A stretch of DNA of 14,502 bases from contig SOKG01000197.1 of the NCBI GenBank assembly GCA_004376205.1, positions 1 to 14,502 on the forward strand. The letters run 5' to 3'. Numbering within the stretch: the first letter of the stretch is position 1; every line of letters begins with the position of its first letter. The notes under the pieces are model-generated. The model did not search any database, was not told where the DNA came from, and saw only the letters and a program-made list of their open reading frames with translations. Shown in pieces: positions 5,445 through 11,836 of this stretch. The position numbers and the translations under genes are program-made. This DNA is from Dehalococcoidia bacterium. GTDB taxonomy: Bacteria > Chloroflexota > Dehalococcoidia > SZUA-161.

Positions 5445-5684
5445 TTAGAGACCGAGCTTCTCTTTCAACTGTGCCTCATCGAAGCCGAGTAAGATCTCGC
5501 CGTCGATTTCGATCACCGGCACTGTCATGGCCCCCGACTTGCTGATCATCTCCTCTCGGGCTGCTTTGTCCTCGGCCACATCGAGGTCTTGATAGGGAAT
5601 GTTGTTGGCGTCCAAGAAACTCTTGGCCATCTTACAGAACGGTCAGGTTGGTGTGGAGTAGATTTTGACCTCTTTGGTGCTCAT
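5445..5684 (-). CDS. glutaredoxin-like selenoprotein candidate, UPFC active site
   Basis: The reading frame from ATG 5684 (GGAGG 4 nt upstream) begins MSTKEVKIYSTPT, meets TGA at 5643-5645, then continues PFCKMAKSFLDANNIPYQ to TAA at 5445-5447. With TGA read as selenocysteine it is a complete 79-aa thioredoxin-fold protein of the glutaredoxin-like YruB/NrdH type: beta1 (VKIYSTP), active site U14-P-F-C17, cis-Pro loop TVPVIEIDG, and a C-terminal helix ending LKEKLGL. TGA replaces exactly the first catalytic Cys of CPFC. A SECIS-like hairpin follows at the proper distance. A plain gene call would give only the truncated 61-aa frame from 5630, which lacks beta1 and half the active site and has no ribosome site. 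Other genes here use TGA as a normal stop, so decoding would need the local signal. It is first in the cluster with trxB 26 nt downstream, its likely reductase. A Cys-to-stop mutation or read error is the alternative. Confidence 0.8.
5607..5628 (-). promoter_or_regulatory. bacterial SECIS-like hairpin
   Basis: In the mRNA, CCAAG (5622-5626) pairs perfectly with CUUGG (5612-5616) around the loop AGUUU. A lower GG (5627-5628) can pair with CC (5607-5608) across a 3-nt bulge. The loop starts 21 nt after the UGA and has G as its second base. Bacterial SECIS elements have a small apical loop with G in its first two positions, about 16-37 nt from the UGA, so the geometry fits. It lies inside the coding frame, as bacterial SECIS elements do. 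Confidence 0.6.
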
Positions 5685-5713
5685 TTCGCCTCCTTGCTTA
5701 CTCGCTTTGGAAT

Positions 5714-5742
5714 ATGATAGCAGAAGGGCATAGATAGGGCAA
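5714..5742 (-). promoter_or_regulatory. sigma-70-type promoter of the redox cluster
   Basis: On the minus strand TTGCCC (5737-5742) and TATCAT (5714-5719, 5 of 6 consensus) are separated by 17 nt. Transcription would start about 23 nt before the ATG of the selenoprotein candidate, leaving room for just its ribosome site. Confidence 0.55.
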
Positions 5743-6099
5743 CGAAAAGCCGTCATCCGAGAAGTCGTACACCAGCCATAGTAGCAAGCTAGTGATGAAG
5801 AAGTCATAAAATGAATGCAAAAAAAGTTAAGAAGTTATTACATTTCGGGCAGTGGTCTCCGGGTAGGGCGGCAAACTTGACATAAAGTAACACAAGAAAG
5901 AGTTCCCCGAACTGCAGCGGTCTTGTCTTGCTATCAAGGTTTAACAGTTGCCTACAGATGCTGCACAAACTTTTGCTTTGGTACTCAACGTTACTATTTT
6001 CCTATCAAACAATACCCAAATTGGTCATTGTGCACACAATGATGAGCGTGCTAGGCTTTTCATAGACTCCAGGGAGCGCTTTCATAAAGAGGTTCTACC
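5743..6099. other. divergent intergenic region
   Basis: About 360 bases lie between the minus-strand redox cluster and the plus-strand regulatory genes. It is AT-rich around 5800-6020, as expected for divergent promoters. I see one operator-like inverted repeat (6025-6042) and no supported gene. Confidence 0.6.
6025..6042. promoter_or_regulatory. operator-like inverted repeat
   Basis: TCATTGTG and CACAATGA are perfect 8-nt complements separated by two bases. This is the size and symmetry of a dimeric repressor or Crp-type site. It lies 58 nt before the first helix-turn-helix gene. The binding protein is unknown; it does not match the classical CRP (TGTGA-N6-TCACA) or FNR site. Confidence 0.4.
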
Positions 6100-6414
6100 A
6101 TGGAAGAACGCGTAAAGCAGACCCAGGTCGAAAGCCTGATGACTGCCCGCCAGGTAGCTGACTTCCTGCAAGTCAGCGCGTGTACCATAGGCCGCTGGAG
6201 TCGCAAAGGAGCGCTAAAGTTCTACCGCGTGGGTGGTCGCGGTGATATGAGATATCAACTCAAGGATGTTCTTAGTTTCCTGGAGGAATCCAACTCTCAC
6301 TCAAGAGCAGACACTATGGGCGAGAAGGTGCCAGTTCGCCCCAGCAGAGAGAGACTCTCTGTTCCAAAGAGGAAGGCCGGACATGGCGAAAAAGGGCCAG
6401 CTCATGCCAAATAG
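6100..6414 (+). CDS. excisionase-type helix-turn-helix protein (copy 1)
   Basis: The 104-aa protein has a MerR-like/HTH_17 DNA-binding domain at residues 14-64: MTARQVADFLQVSACTIGRW, a short wing, then FYRVGGRGDMRYQLKDVLSFLEES. This fold occurs in phage excisionases and in many small regulators. The remaining 40 residues are basic and low in hydrophobics, probably disordered. The ATG at 6100 has AGAGG 7 nt upstream. A paralogue with about 32 of 51 identical positions lies at 7599-7823; each copy is followed by a response regulator. No integrase or attachment site is visible, so a regulatory role is more likely than excision. Target DNA unknown. Confidence 0.82.
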   Translation: MEERVKQTQVESLMTARQVADFLQVSACTIGRWSRKGALKFYRVGGRGDMRYQLKDVLSFLEESNSHSRADTMGEKVPVRPSRERLSVPKRKAGHGEKGPAHAK

Positions 6415-6534
6415 AACTCGCATAACCGCCGCTGAACCACTGAGAGAGCCCGAGAATAGGCTTGGGGCTTTTGCAGCATTTCCTCACCGGCGTGTGTCCA
6501 ATGAGACAGAGATCGCTTACTGAAGGGGGGAATC

Positions 6535-7038
6535 ATGAAGGCACTGCTTATTGAAGATGACCCAGAGATCGTGGAGTCTATTTCCCTGACCTTCCAGATA
6601 CACTGGCCTGAGGCTCAGTTAGTATCCACCCACATGGGAAAGAAAGGGATAGAGTTGGCGGAGAGTGAGTATCCCGATATCATCCTTCTTAATCTGGGGC
6701 TTCCCGACATAAGCGGCTTCGAGGTGTTAAAGCAGATCCGGCTCTTCTCCTCTGTACCCATTATTGGCCTCACTGCAAGGGCGGAGGAAGCCGACGTAGC
6801 TAAAGGGCTGGAGTGGGGGGCAGACGATTACATAGTCAAACCCTGCGGACAGCTCGAGCTCCTGGCACGGGTAAAGGCCAGGATACGCGATAAGACCCAT
6901 TTTGCCGAAGAGTCGCCCATCTCTTTTGGGTCACTGCTGTTTAATCCTCGCACACGCCAGCTTTTGTATGGAAAAAGAGATAAACCTCACTGGTATCGAA
7001 GCCCGTTTCATTCACCACCTGATGAGAGCTGGAGGTGA
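6535..7038 (+). CDS. OmpR-type response regulator, receiver part; frameshifted, Asp to Asn
   Basis: Receiver domain residues 1-118, beginning MKALLIEDDPEI with acidic pocket D8-D9, T80 (GLTA) and K102 (VKP). The phospho-acceptor position reads LLNLGLPD, so Asp is Asn53 and standard phosphorylation is not expected. The frame then runs into the start of the winged-helix domain and derails after about residue 147 (LLYGKR); the last 20 residues are out of frame. Removing one base from the A5 run at 6972-6976 joins it to the downstream frame and would restore a normal 226-aa OmpR-family protein ending at 7216. ATG 6535 has a strong GGGGGG ribosome site. No histidine kinase is near. As read, the product would be a receiver without a DNA-binding domain. 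Confidence 0.85.
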   Translation: MKALLIEDDPEIVESISLTFQIHWPEAQLVSTHMGKKGIELAESEYPDIILLNLGLPDISGFEVLKQIRLFSSVPIIGLTARAEEADVAKGLEWGADDYIVKPCGQLELLARVKARIRDKTHFAEESPISFGSLLFNPRTRQLLYGKRDKPHWYRSPFHSPPDESWR

Positions 7039-7216
7039 CGTGGCAAGCTACTCCAGTCTCGCCGAGGAAGCTTGGGGTGAGACCTACCCCGAGGCTGTAG
7101 ACAGTATCAGGGTTCATATCCAGCGCCTGCGGGAGAAACTGGAAGCAGACCCCAGCCGCCCACAGCTTCTTCTCACCAAAGCCGGCATAGGATACTTCCT
7201 GGCGAAACCAGGCTAA
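6968..7216 (+). pseudogene. winged-helix DNA-binding half of the frameshifted response regulator
   Basis: This is the plus-one frame relative to the receiver part. It encodes a typical OmpR C-terminal domain: EINLTGIEARFIHHLMRAGG, the recognition-helix region SIRVHIQRLREKLEADP, and the closing hairpin LLLTKAGIGYFLA. It has no convincing ribosome site of its own (ATG at 6968 is preceded only by a CTTTTGT sequence), so it is probably only expressed if the frame is restored. This could be a true mutation, a slippage site or a homopolymer read error in the A5 run at 6972-6976. Confidence 0.8.
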
Positions 7217-7252
7217 ACCTGATCCAAATAGTGCCTGCTACGAGCAACGGTA

Positions 7253-7286
7253 GCCGAAGTCACTGGTGGCTTCGGCATCCCTTTTT
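7253..7286 (+). terminator. intrinsic terminator after the response regulator
   Basis: GCCGAAG (7253-7259) pairs with CTTCGGC (7270-7276), followed shortly by a T5 run at 7282-7286. It lies 37 nt past the stop at 7216 and fits termination of the first helix-turn-helix/response-regulator pair. Confidence 0.75.
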
Positions 7287-7598
7287 GTGTGCAGCATAGA
7301 TTATTCACTGCCAAGCTATCAACAACCTTCCTCAGCATCTGAGGGAGGCAAGTAAGGCTACCAACCCCAAGCCCCAAAGGACTACTTCACATCTTCTCGG
7401 CTGTTCCTAGTACTATCTTCCCACCAGTGACCATCCACAAGAGCTATTGTATACTTAATGATAGGTCTGCTAATATATGACGATGTAGTAGTATCCTACA
7501 ATAGAGGCGTAGACGTCTATGATAAAGGCTACGATTTCATGGCCGCAGTGGATATAGATTTGACACTACTGCATCGAGATTAAGAAAGGGAGTGAATT
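7287..7598. other. intergenic region before helix-turn-helix copy 2
   Basis: No gene is supported. It contains a hairpin with 9-bp arms (7327-7335 with 7339-7347, 3-nt loop, one G-T pair) and a 10-bp perfect palindrome TAGACGTCTA at 7510-7519, about 80 nt before the next start codon. A TTGACA lies at 7559-7564 but has no recognisable -10 partner. The function of these signals is unknown. Confidence 0.5.
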
Positions 7599-7823
7599 AT
7601 GCAGCAGACTATGAAGGAGACAAATCCAGAAAGGATGATGACAGTTCAGCAGGTAGCAGCCCTCTTGCAGGTTAGCATCTGCAGCGTAAGGCGTTGGAGC
7701 GATAGGGGAACACTGAAGTTCTACCGCGTCGGTTCTCGAGGTGACAGGAGATATTGGCGCGAGGATGTCTTTCGTTTCCTTGAGGCTTCCAGCCCCCACC
7801 TAAGGGTAGATATCACGGCTTAA
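7599..7823 (+). CDS. excisionase-type helix-turn-helix protein (copy 2)
   Basis: The 74-aa paralogue of the protein at 6100-6414 aligns without gaps over its first 65 residues: MTVQQVAALLQVSICSVRRW, FYRVGSRGDRRYWREDVFRFLEAS. It has the same MerR-like/HTH_17 fold, with more arginines in the recognition region, so its DNA target may differ. The ATG at 7599 follows GGGAGTGA, giving good ribosome binding. It stops with TAA at 7821-7823, where copy 1 continues; the DNA after this stop still resembles the tail of copy 1, so this copy was apparently shortened after duplication. The next plus-strand gene is a REC-HD-GYP protein, mirroring the arrangement of copy 1. Confidence 0.82.
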   Translation: MQQTMKETNPERMMTVQQVAALLQVSICSVRRWSDRGTLKFYRVGSRGDRRYWREDVFRFLEASSPHLRVDITA

Positions 7824-8202
7824 AACGTGCCAGTTTGCCCTCAGCATATAGACTGACTTCCTTTCCTCCTGAGCTGTTGAGACAGCTCGAGACCAGATTA
7901 AGAGCGTTTGTAGACGCGCCTAGGGACCACTTGCCCCCAACGCCACTCTCTTGTATTTCGCTTACATGGAGCATGTAGACGACCACATATAACCGCGACG
8001 GTAGTACTTTTCCCTAGTGTATCTAGGACAAAAGGGATATTGATTACCATGTTAAGGTGTGATAACCTGCGATCAGGAATGACAGGAATCGTCATAGCAA
8101 GAAAATGGTGAGGACAGGACCAAATCTGAAGAGATCGGTAGTCCGATCAGAAGACCAGCCTATTGCTGAGTAAATGACTTAGTACAGGTCCAGGGGTCCA
8201 AA
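7824..8202. other. intergenic region before the HD-GYP gene
   Basis: No gene is supported. The first 40 bases are a decayed copy of the tail of helix-turn-helix copy 1. Two clear hairpins are present: GAGCTGT/ACAGCTC with a 4-nt loop (7871-7888) and GATCGG/CCGATC with a 4-nt loop (8133-8148). Neither has a T-run. A weak promoter may lie at 8040-8068 (TTGATT, 17 nt, TAACCT). I do not see a cyclic di-GMP riboswitch pattern. Confidence 0.5.
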
Positions 8203-9339
8203 ATGGACGAAGTGAAAGGAACGATACTGATAGTCGATGACGAGGAGTCTATCAGGGACGTTGTTTCCCGCAGACTCGAGGCAGAAGGCTACGATTGCGT
8301 GTTAGCGGCCGATGGCGAAGACGCTCTGTGGAGAGCGTTCATGCAGGACTTTGCCCTGGTGCTTCTGGACATCAAGATGCCAGGCATGTCAGGAATGGAG
8401 GTGCTCTCAAGGATGACTACCGGTCATTCTGATATCGGCGTGGTCATGATGACTGCGGTGGGCGATAGCGAGACCGCTGTTGAAGCCATGAAGCAGGGGG
8501 CATATGACTATGTGACCAAGCCCTTCAACCTGGACGACCTGGTCATGAGAGTGGAAAGAGCTCTGGAAAAAAGAAGACTGGTACTCGAAAACAGAGGCTG
8601 TCAGTTCTCCATGGAGCAAAAGCTTGAGCAGCAAACAGGTCAGGTGCGGCAATACTGTCGCGATGCTATTGAGGCACTTGCCCGTGAGGAGATGGCTCTG
8701 AAAAAGCTATCTGGGACACTTGGCACTGAGAAAAAGCCAGGGTGCGAGGATGTCTGCTTGCAGATGGCCAGGGTGCTGGCGCAGATGGTTGAGATGCACG
8801 AGCCTTACGCCTGTGGCCATTCGGAGCGAGTAGCCCTGCTGTCCAATGAGATCGCTCTTCGGCTTGGCTGCTCTGACGAACTGACAAGGGATATACAGCT
8901 TGCTGCCACAGTCCATGATATAGGGAAGATTATAATCCCGGATCACATTCTCTTTAAACCGGGTCATTTGACATCAGCAGAGTACACTGAGATAAAGAGG
9001 CACCCTACGGTGACAGTGGATATAATACGCCATGTGTACTACTTTCAAGGCATTATACCTCTGATTGAGAGTCATCATGAATGGTACAATGGCAAAGGCT
9101 ATCCCAGGAAGCTAAAGGGGGAAAATATTCCTCTGGGAGCGCGCATCCTTGCTGTAGCTGATGCCTATGATGCTATGATCTGTCCTCGCCCCTACCGCAC
9201 TCGCCTCAGCAACGAAGATGCGTTGCAAGCCCTGAAGAAGGGGGCTGGTAAGCAGTGGGATCCGGCAGTTGTGGATGCCTTTCTTAAGCTATTGAAACGA
9301 GAATCCAGAATGTTGGAGACTACTCTAGTCGAAACGTAA
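8203..9339 (+). CDS. response regulator with HD-GYP phosphodiesterase domain
   Basis: This is a 378-aa cytoplasmic protein. Its N-terminal receiver domain (about residues 6-122) has a full active site: D12, D13, phospho-acceptor D56 (LLDIKMP), T84 and K106. A helical linker (about 130-175) follows, then an HD-GYP domain (about 180-370) with GHSERV (H206), HDIGK (H238, D239), RHP (H267), SHHEWYNGKGYP (H291, H292, GYP 299-301) and VADAYDAM (D320). HD-GYP domains hydrolyse cyclic di-GMP to GMP. All catalytic metal residues appear intact, so it is probably an active phosphodiesterase switched by phosphorylation. The cognate kinase is not in the window. AGGGG lies a few bases before ATG 8203. It follows helix-turn-helix copy 2 after a 379-nt gap. 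Confidence 0.93.
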   Translation: MDEVKGTILIVDDEESIRDVVSRRLEAEGYDCVLAADGEDALWRAFMQDFALVLLDIKMPGMSGMEVLSRMTTGHSDIGVVMMTAVGDSETAVEAMKQGAYDYVTKPFNLDDLVMRVERALEKRRLVLENRGCQFSMEQKLEQQTGQVRQYCRDAIEALAREEMALKKLSGTLGTEKKPGCEDVCLQMARVLAQMVEMHEPYACGHSERVALLSNEIALRLGCSDELTRDIQLAATVHDIGKIIIPDHILFKPGHLTSAEYTEIKRHPTVTVDIIRHVYYFQGIIPLIESHHEWYNGKGYPRKLKGENIPLGARILAVADAYDAMICPRPYRTRLSNEDALQALKKGAGKQWDPAVVDAFLKLLKRESRMLETTLVET

Positions 9340-9962
9340 GGATGAAGGAGTCCGTGGAAGTGTCTACGGAAGCTCCTAATCTGCTCTAGGGCTTTCTCGA
9401 TGACTGGCCGGGGCGAGACTACCCCTTCTCGGTCGCGTTGCCTGCTCAGAAGTAGCGGCTGGACTCATCCAGGAAACGAACAGCATCCTCGCTGTGTTTA
9501 TGGCAATGCGCGCTGGCTTGATTCCCATTCAATAGAGTCATTCCACTTGGGACATCAAGAGAGCACTGTTGGTGGCGGCAGGTGATTGCAGTCCGCTGAA
9601 TTGCATACTGATATGGACTGACTGGTTCGCTTAAAGCTATATCGAGGCGCAATGCTGAGTCCGAAAGTCCGTAGCAGCGGCGCTAGCGTGCACAATATCA
9701 AGGACTCATCTGTTGGGCTGAGAGTGTGGATGGGGGAGCAGCAGTCCGCACTATTCACGATTGCATGATCATCTTCGGATTCTGATGAGAATTGACACCC
9801 GCGGAGCAATGACACTATAATTGTCGTAAACAGCGAGCATGGCGGTGTATTACTCTATCAGCGACCAAATAGGACATCTTGCACTAGGTTGTTAGTGGGA
9901 TGGTAACGCTGATGTAATCCAGGTAAGACATCCTTGAGATCATACTGAGGAGGGAGAATAAG
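9340..9962. other. long intergenic region with a strong promoter at its end
   Basis: Roughly 620 bases have no ORF that I can support. An imperfect hairpin just after the HD-GYP gene (AGGAG 9346-9350 with CTCCT 9373-9377, inner CCGT/ACGG) may end that transcript, although it lacks a T-run. The middle is not recognised. A near-ideal promoter at 9792-9821 serves the next gene, with a leader of about 135 nt. Confidence 0.55.
9792..9821 (+). promoter_or_regulatory. consensus sigma-70 promoter
   Basis: Perfect TTGACA (9792-9797) and perfect TATAAT (9816-9821) are separated by 18 nt. It should start transcription near 9828 and drive the acyl-CoA dehydrogenase-family gene. A full consensus match of this kind is rare and suggests strong expression or control by a repressor. 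Confidence 0.8.
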
Positions 9963-11207
9963 ATGGACTTGATGAAGCTTAATATATATGACCCTGCCGA
10001 CCATCCTGAAGAGTGGACGCCCGAGATGTACCAGAAGCTGGAACAGGCAAGGGACATAGTTGAGGAGTGGTGGTTGCCCAACCGCCGCCAACTGGACCGC
10101 CTGGGCGGCGTCCTGGCAATGACAGAGATGTCAGACGTCTACTACGGTCTGCACAAGTCGATAATAGATGCCGGGTTCTACGGCAGGACTATCCCCAAGG
10201 AGTACGGAGGGCCTGGGTGGAGCCTTCTCCAGTGCAGCCTGCTATCGGCTGAGATCACTAAAGTGGGCTTTACCCCCAGGCTCGACGACGCCTTTTTCAC
10301 CGGTGAGCCTGCAGTTCAAATACTCCTCAAATGGACCCCGGACGAGGATGCCAAGCGCGAGTACTTCAAGCGAACGTTGGACGGCGGGTTTTGTACTGTG
10401 TGGGCCACCGACCCTGAGTCGGGTGTCGATATGGGCGGGATGCGTGGCAGTGCAGTTCGCGATGGAGATCATTACATCCTCAACGGACCCAAGTGGTGGA
10501 TGGCTATGTGCAGCCCGGGTCCAGTGGGGCTTCAGTGGCATCTGGCATTGCTGAAAACGGATACCACCAAGCGCACCAGCGGGCTTACCCTGTTTATCTT
10601 GAACGATGAAGAGCCTGGCATCATAAGAGGTCGGGAGGGTGACCTCATGGGAGCGAGGTGGGGTTGTGCCCGCTACGAGCTGCTTTTGAAGGATGTGAAG
10701 GTACAAAAGAAGTACCTTGCGTCTCCCGAGGGGAAGGGGTTGTACGCCCTGGTCGACGGGATGAACAAGCACATGGCCAATCAAGCGTTTCAGGCCGTGG
10801 GCGTCTCGGAGGCCGCTATAAAACTCGTCCTGGACTACACTCAAAGTACCATACGCTGGGACCATCCCATCATCGAGTATCAGGGAGTCCACTTTCCCAT
10901 AGCCGATATGTGGGTCAACGCTGAGGCTTCTCGCGCCATAACTACCAAGGCCTGTAAGCTCTGGGATGAAGGCGATCAGGAGGCGCTGCATGGCAAATGG
11001 GCTATTCTCGCTTTCCGCATGGCCGCTCCGTCAGCTCTCGAGGCCTGTCTCAAGGGCATCGAGCTCATGGGTGCCCGCGCTATCGAGAGAGAGGAGGGCT
11101 GGCCTCTGGAGCTAATGTACCGCGATTCGATGATCTTCACCCTGTACCGAACACCCAACATAGACCGGAAGTTCCTTGCCTCGTACCTCGTGCGCAGGAG
11201 ACTCTAA
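9963..11207 (+). CDS. acyl-CoA dehydrogenase-family flavoprotein lacking the usual catalytic Glu
   Basis: The 414-aa protein has the acyl-CoA dehydrogenase fold: helical N-domain (to about 140), beta domain with FCTVWATDPESGVDMGGMRG (143-162) and DGDHYILNGPKWW (167-179), which contact FAD and substrate, and a C-terminal helical domain (about 260-410). In medium-chain enzymes the base that removes the alpha proton is the Glu of the IYEGT motif. The matching segment here is LYRTPNIDR (394-402), so Glu is Arg396. The alternative Glu position used by isovaleryl- and long-chain enzymes (helix near residue 268, GMNKHM) also has no Glu. It may therefore use another base or catalyse a different reaction. 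AGGAGG lies 9 nt before ATG 9963. No ETF, thiolase or CoA ligase neighbours give a substrate. Confidence 0.88.
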   Translation: MDLMKLNIYDPADHPEEWTPEMYQKLEQARDIVEEWWLPNRRQLDRLGGVLAMTEMSDVYYGLHKSIIDAGFYGRTIPKEYGGPGWSLLQCSLLSAEITKVGFTPRLDDAFFTGEPAVQILLKWTPDEDAKREYFKRTLDGGFCTVWATDPESGVDMGGMRGSAVRDGDHYILNGPKWWMAMCSPGPVGLQWHLALLKTDTTKRTSGLTLFILNDEEPGIIRGREGDLMGARWGCARYELLLKDVKVQKKYLASPEGKGLYALVDGMNKHMANQAFQAVGVSEAAIKLVLDYTQSTIRWDHPIIEYQGVHFPIADMWVNAEASRAITTKACKLWDEGDQEALHGKWAILAFRMAAPSALEACLKGIELMGARAIEREEGWPLELMYRDSMIFTLYRTPNIDRKFLASYLVRRRL

Positions 11208-11238
11208 GCCGGTTTTGGCCAACATGGGAATTGAATTA

Positions 11239-11277
11239 GAAGTGAAGCTCGCTTGCACTGCAAGCGAGCTTCACTTT
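11239..11277. terminator. bidirectional terminator hairpin
   Basis: A 16-bp stem (11240-11255 with 11261-11276, perfect, plus an outer G-T pair) closes a 5-nt loop CACTG. A-rich sequence precedes it and TTTA follows. It lies 32 nt after the acyl-CoA dehydrogenase stop, between convergent genes, and could end transcription from both sides. Confidence 0.75.
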
Positions 11278-11372
11278 ATAGCTTTCGCCGGCATCCTATC
11301 GCTAGGTTCGACCTGAAATGCATGTAGTCTGATTTCTTCCCCAGCTTGACTATCCCAGAACTGTACGAATAC

Positions 11373-11690
11373 TCAGCGCTTCGTCCCGGACGGATAAGTG
11401 ACGTCAGGCCGGTCGCCTCTGACTTCTCGTAGGACAAACTCAGTATTGTCCCTCTCGGGGGGTATCTCAAACCTATATTCGGTTAGCTTCCATATGCCCC
11501 GTTTTCCACAACGTTTGCATGGTGGTAGCAGTTCTCCCCTGAAGAGGTAGAGCTTGCGTTCCCCGGCCGAAGGGCTGCAGTCTGAAGAAGCGATATGCTC
11601 CACGAACTCGTAATCACCATCGATCGGTGCCCGGCTCCAACTCCTGACAGTAGTGCCCAGTGGTACATCTATCATCTTGCGCTGCTGCAT
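11373..11690 (-). CDS. 105-aa protein of unknown function
   Basis: I do not recognise this protein. It is soluble, with no signal peptide or membrane segment. The middle carries LYLFRGELLPPCKRCGKRGIW-KL (residues 47-69), with a single CxxC knuckle (C58, C61) and one more Cys at 38, too few for a standard zinc ribbon in a monomer. It could bind metal as a dimer. The C-terminus is charged. The start at 11690 is supported by GGGGGATGAA directly upstream and by a good promoter at 11728-11755. It is the last minus-strand gene before the bidirectional hairpin and lies 146 nt downstream of the multi-cysteine Fe-S gene, with its own promoter in that gap. Confidence 0.65.
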   Translation of the reverse strand: MQQRKMIDVPLGTTVRSWSRAPIDGDYEFVEHIASSDCSPSAGERKLYLFRGELLPPCKRCGKRGIWKLTEYRFEIPPERDNTEFVLREVRGDRPDVTYPSGTKR

Positions 11691-11727
11691 TTCATCCCCC
11701 TTTTGGTCCTGGCCAAATCCTGGGGGT

Positions 11728-11755
11728 ATTGTATCATATCCCTGCGCTCTTTCAA
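11728..11755 (-). promoter_or_regulatory. promoter of the 105-aa gene
   Basis: On the minus strand TTGAAA (11750-11755) and TACAAT (11728-11733) each match consensus at 5 of 6 positions with a 16-nt spacer, and TGA just before the -10 gives an extended -10. Transcription would start about 30 nt before the ATG at 11690. Confidence 0.65.
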
Positions 11756-11836
11756 AAGCCAGTGCCCTGCAATTCCAGCTGGCTTGGAGCCCTCTACGTA
11801 CCGGCCCCTGTTATCCTGACCTGAATATCCGGTACG

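Noticed and set aside
6100..7823. Prophage or integrative element, because of the excisionase-type proteins
   Set aside because: No integrase, attachment repeats or phage genes; the same fold is common in ordinary regulators.
7898..8095. 65-aa minus-strand open frame in the gap before the HD-GYP gene
   Set aside because: No ribosome site, no recognisable sequence pattern, isolated between plus-strand genes.
8040..8202. Cyclic di-GMP riboswitch ahead of the HD-GYP gene
   Set aside because: The hairpins present do not show the conserved core of that riboswitch class.
9400..9815. Several 60-90 aa open frames on both strands in the long gap
   Set aside because: Composition and lack of start signals look random; no family recognised.
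10242..10991. 249-aa open frame on the minus strand inside the acyl-CoA dehydrogenase gene
   Set aside because: It is a shadow of a well supported plus-strand gene, with no family resemblance and no ribosome site.
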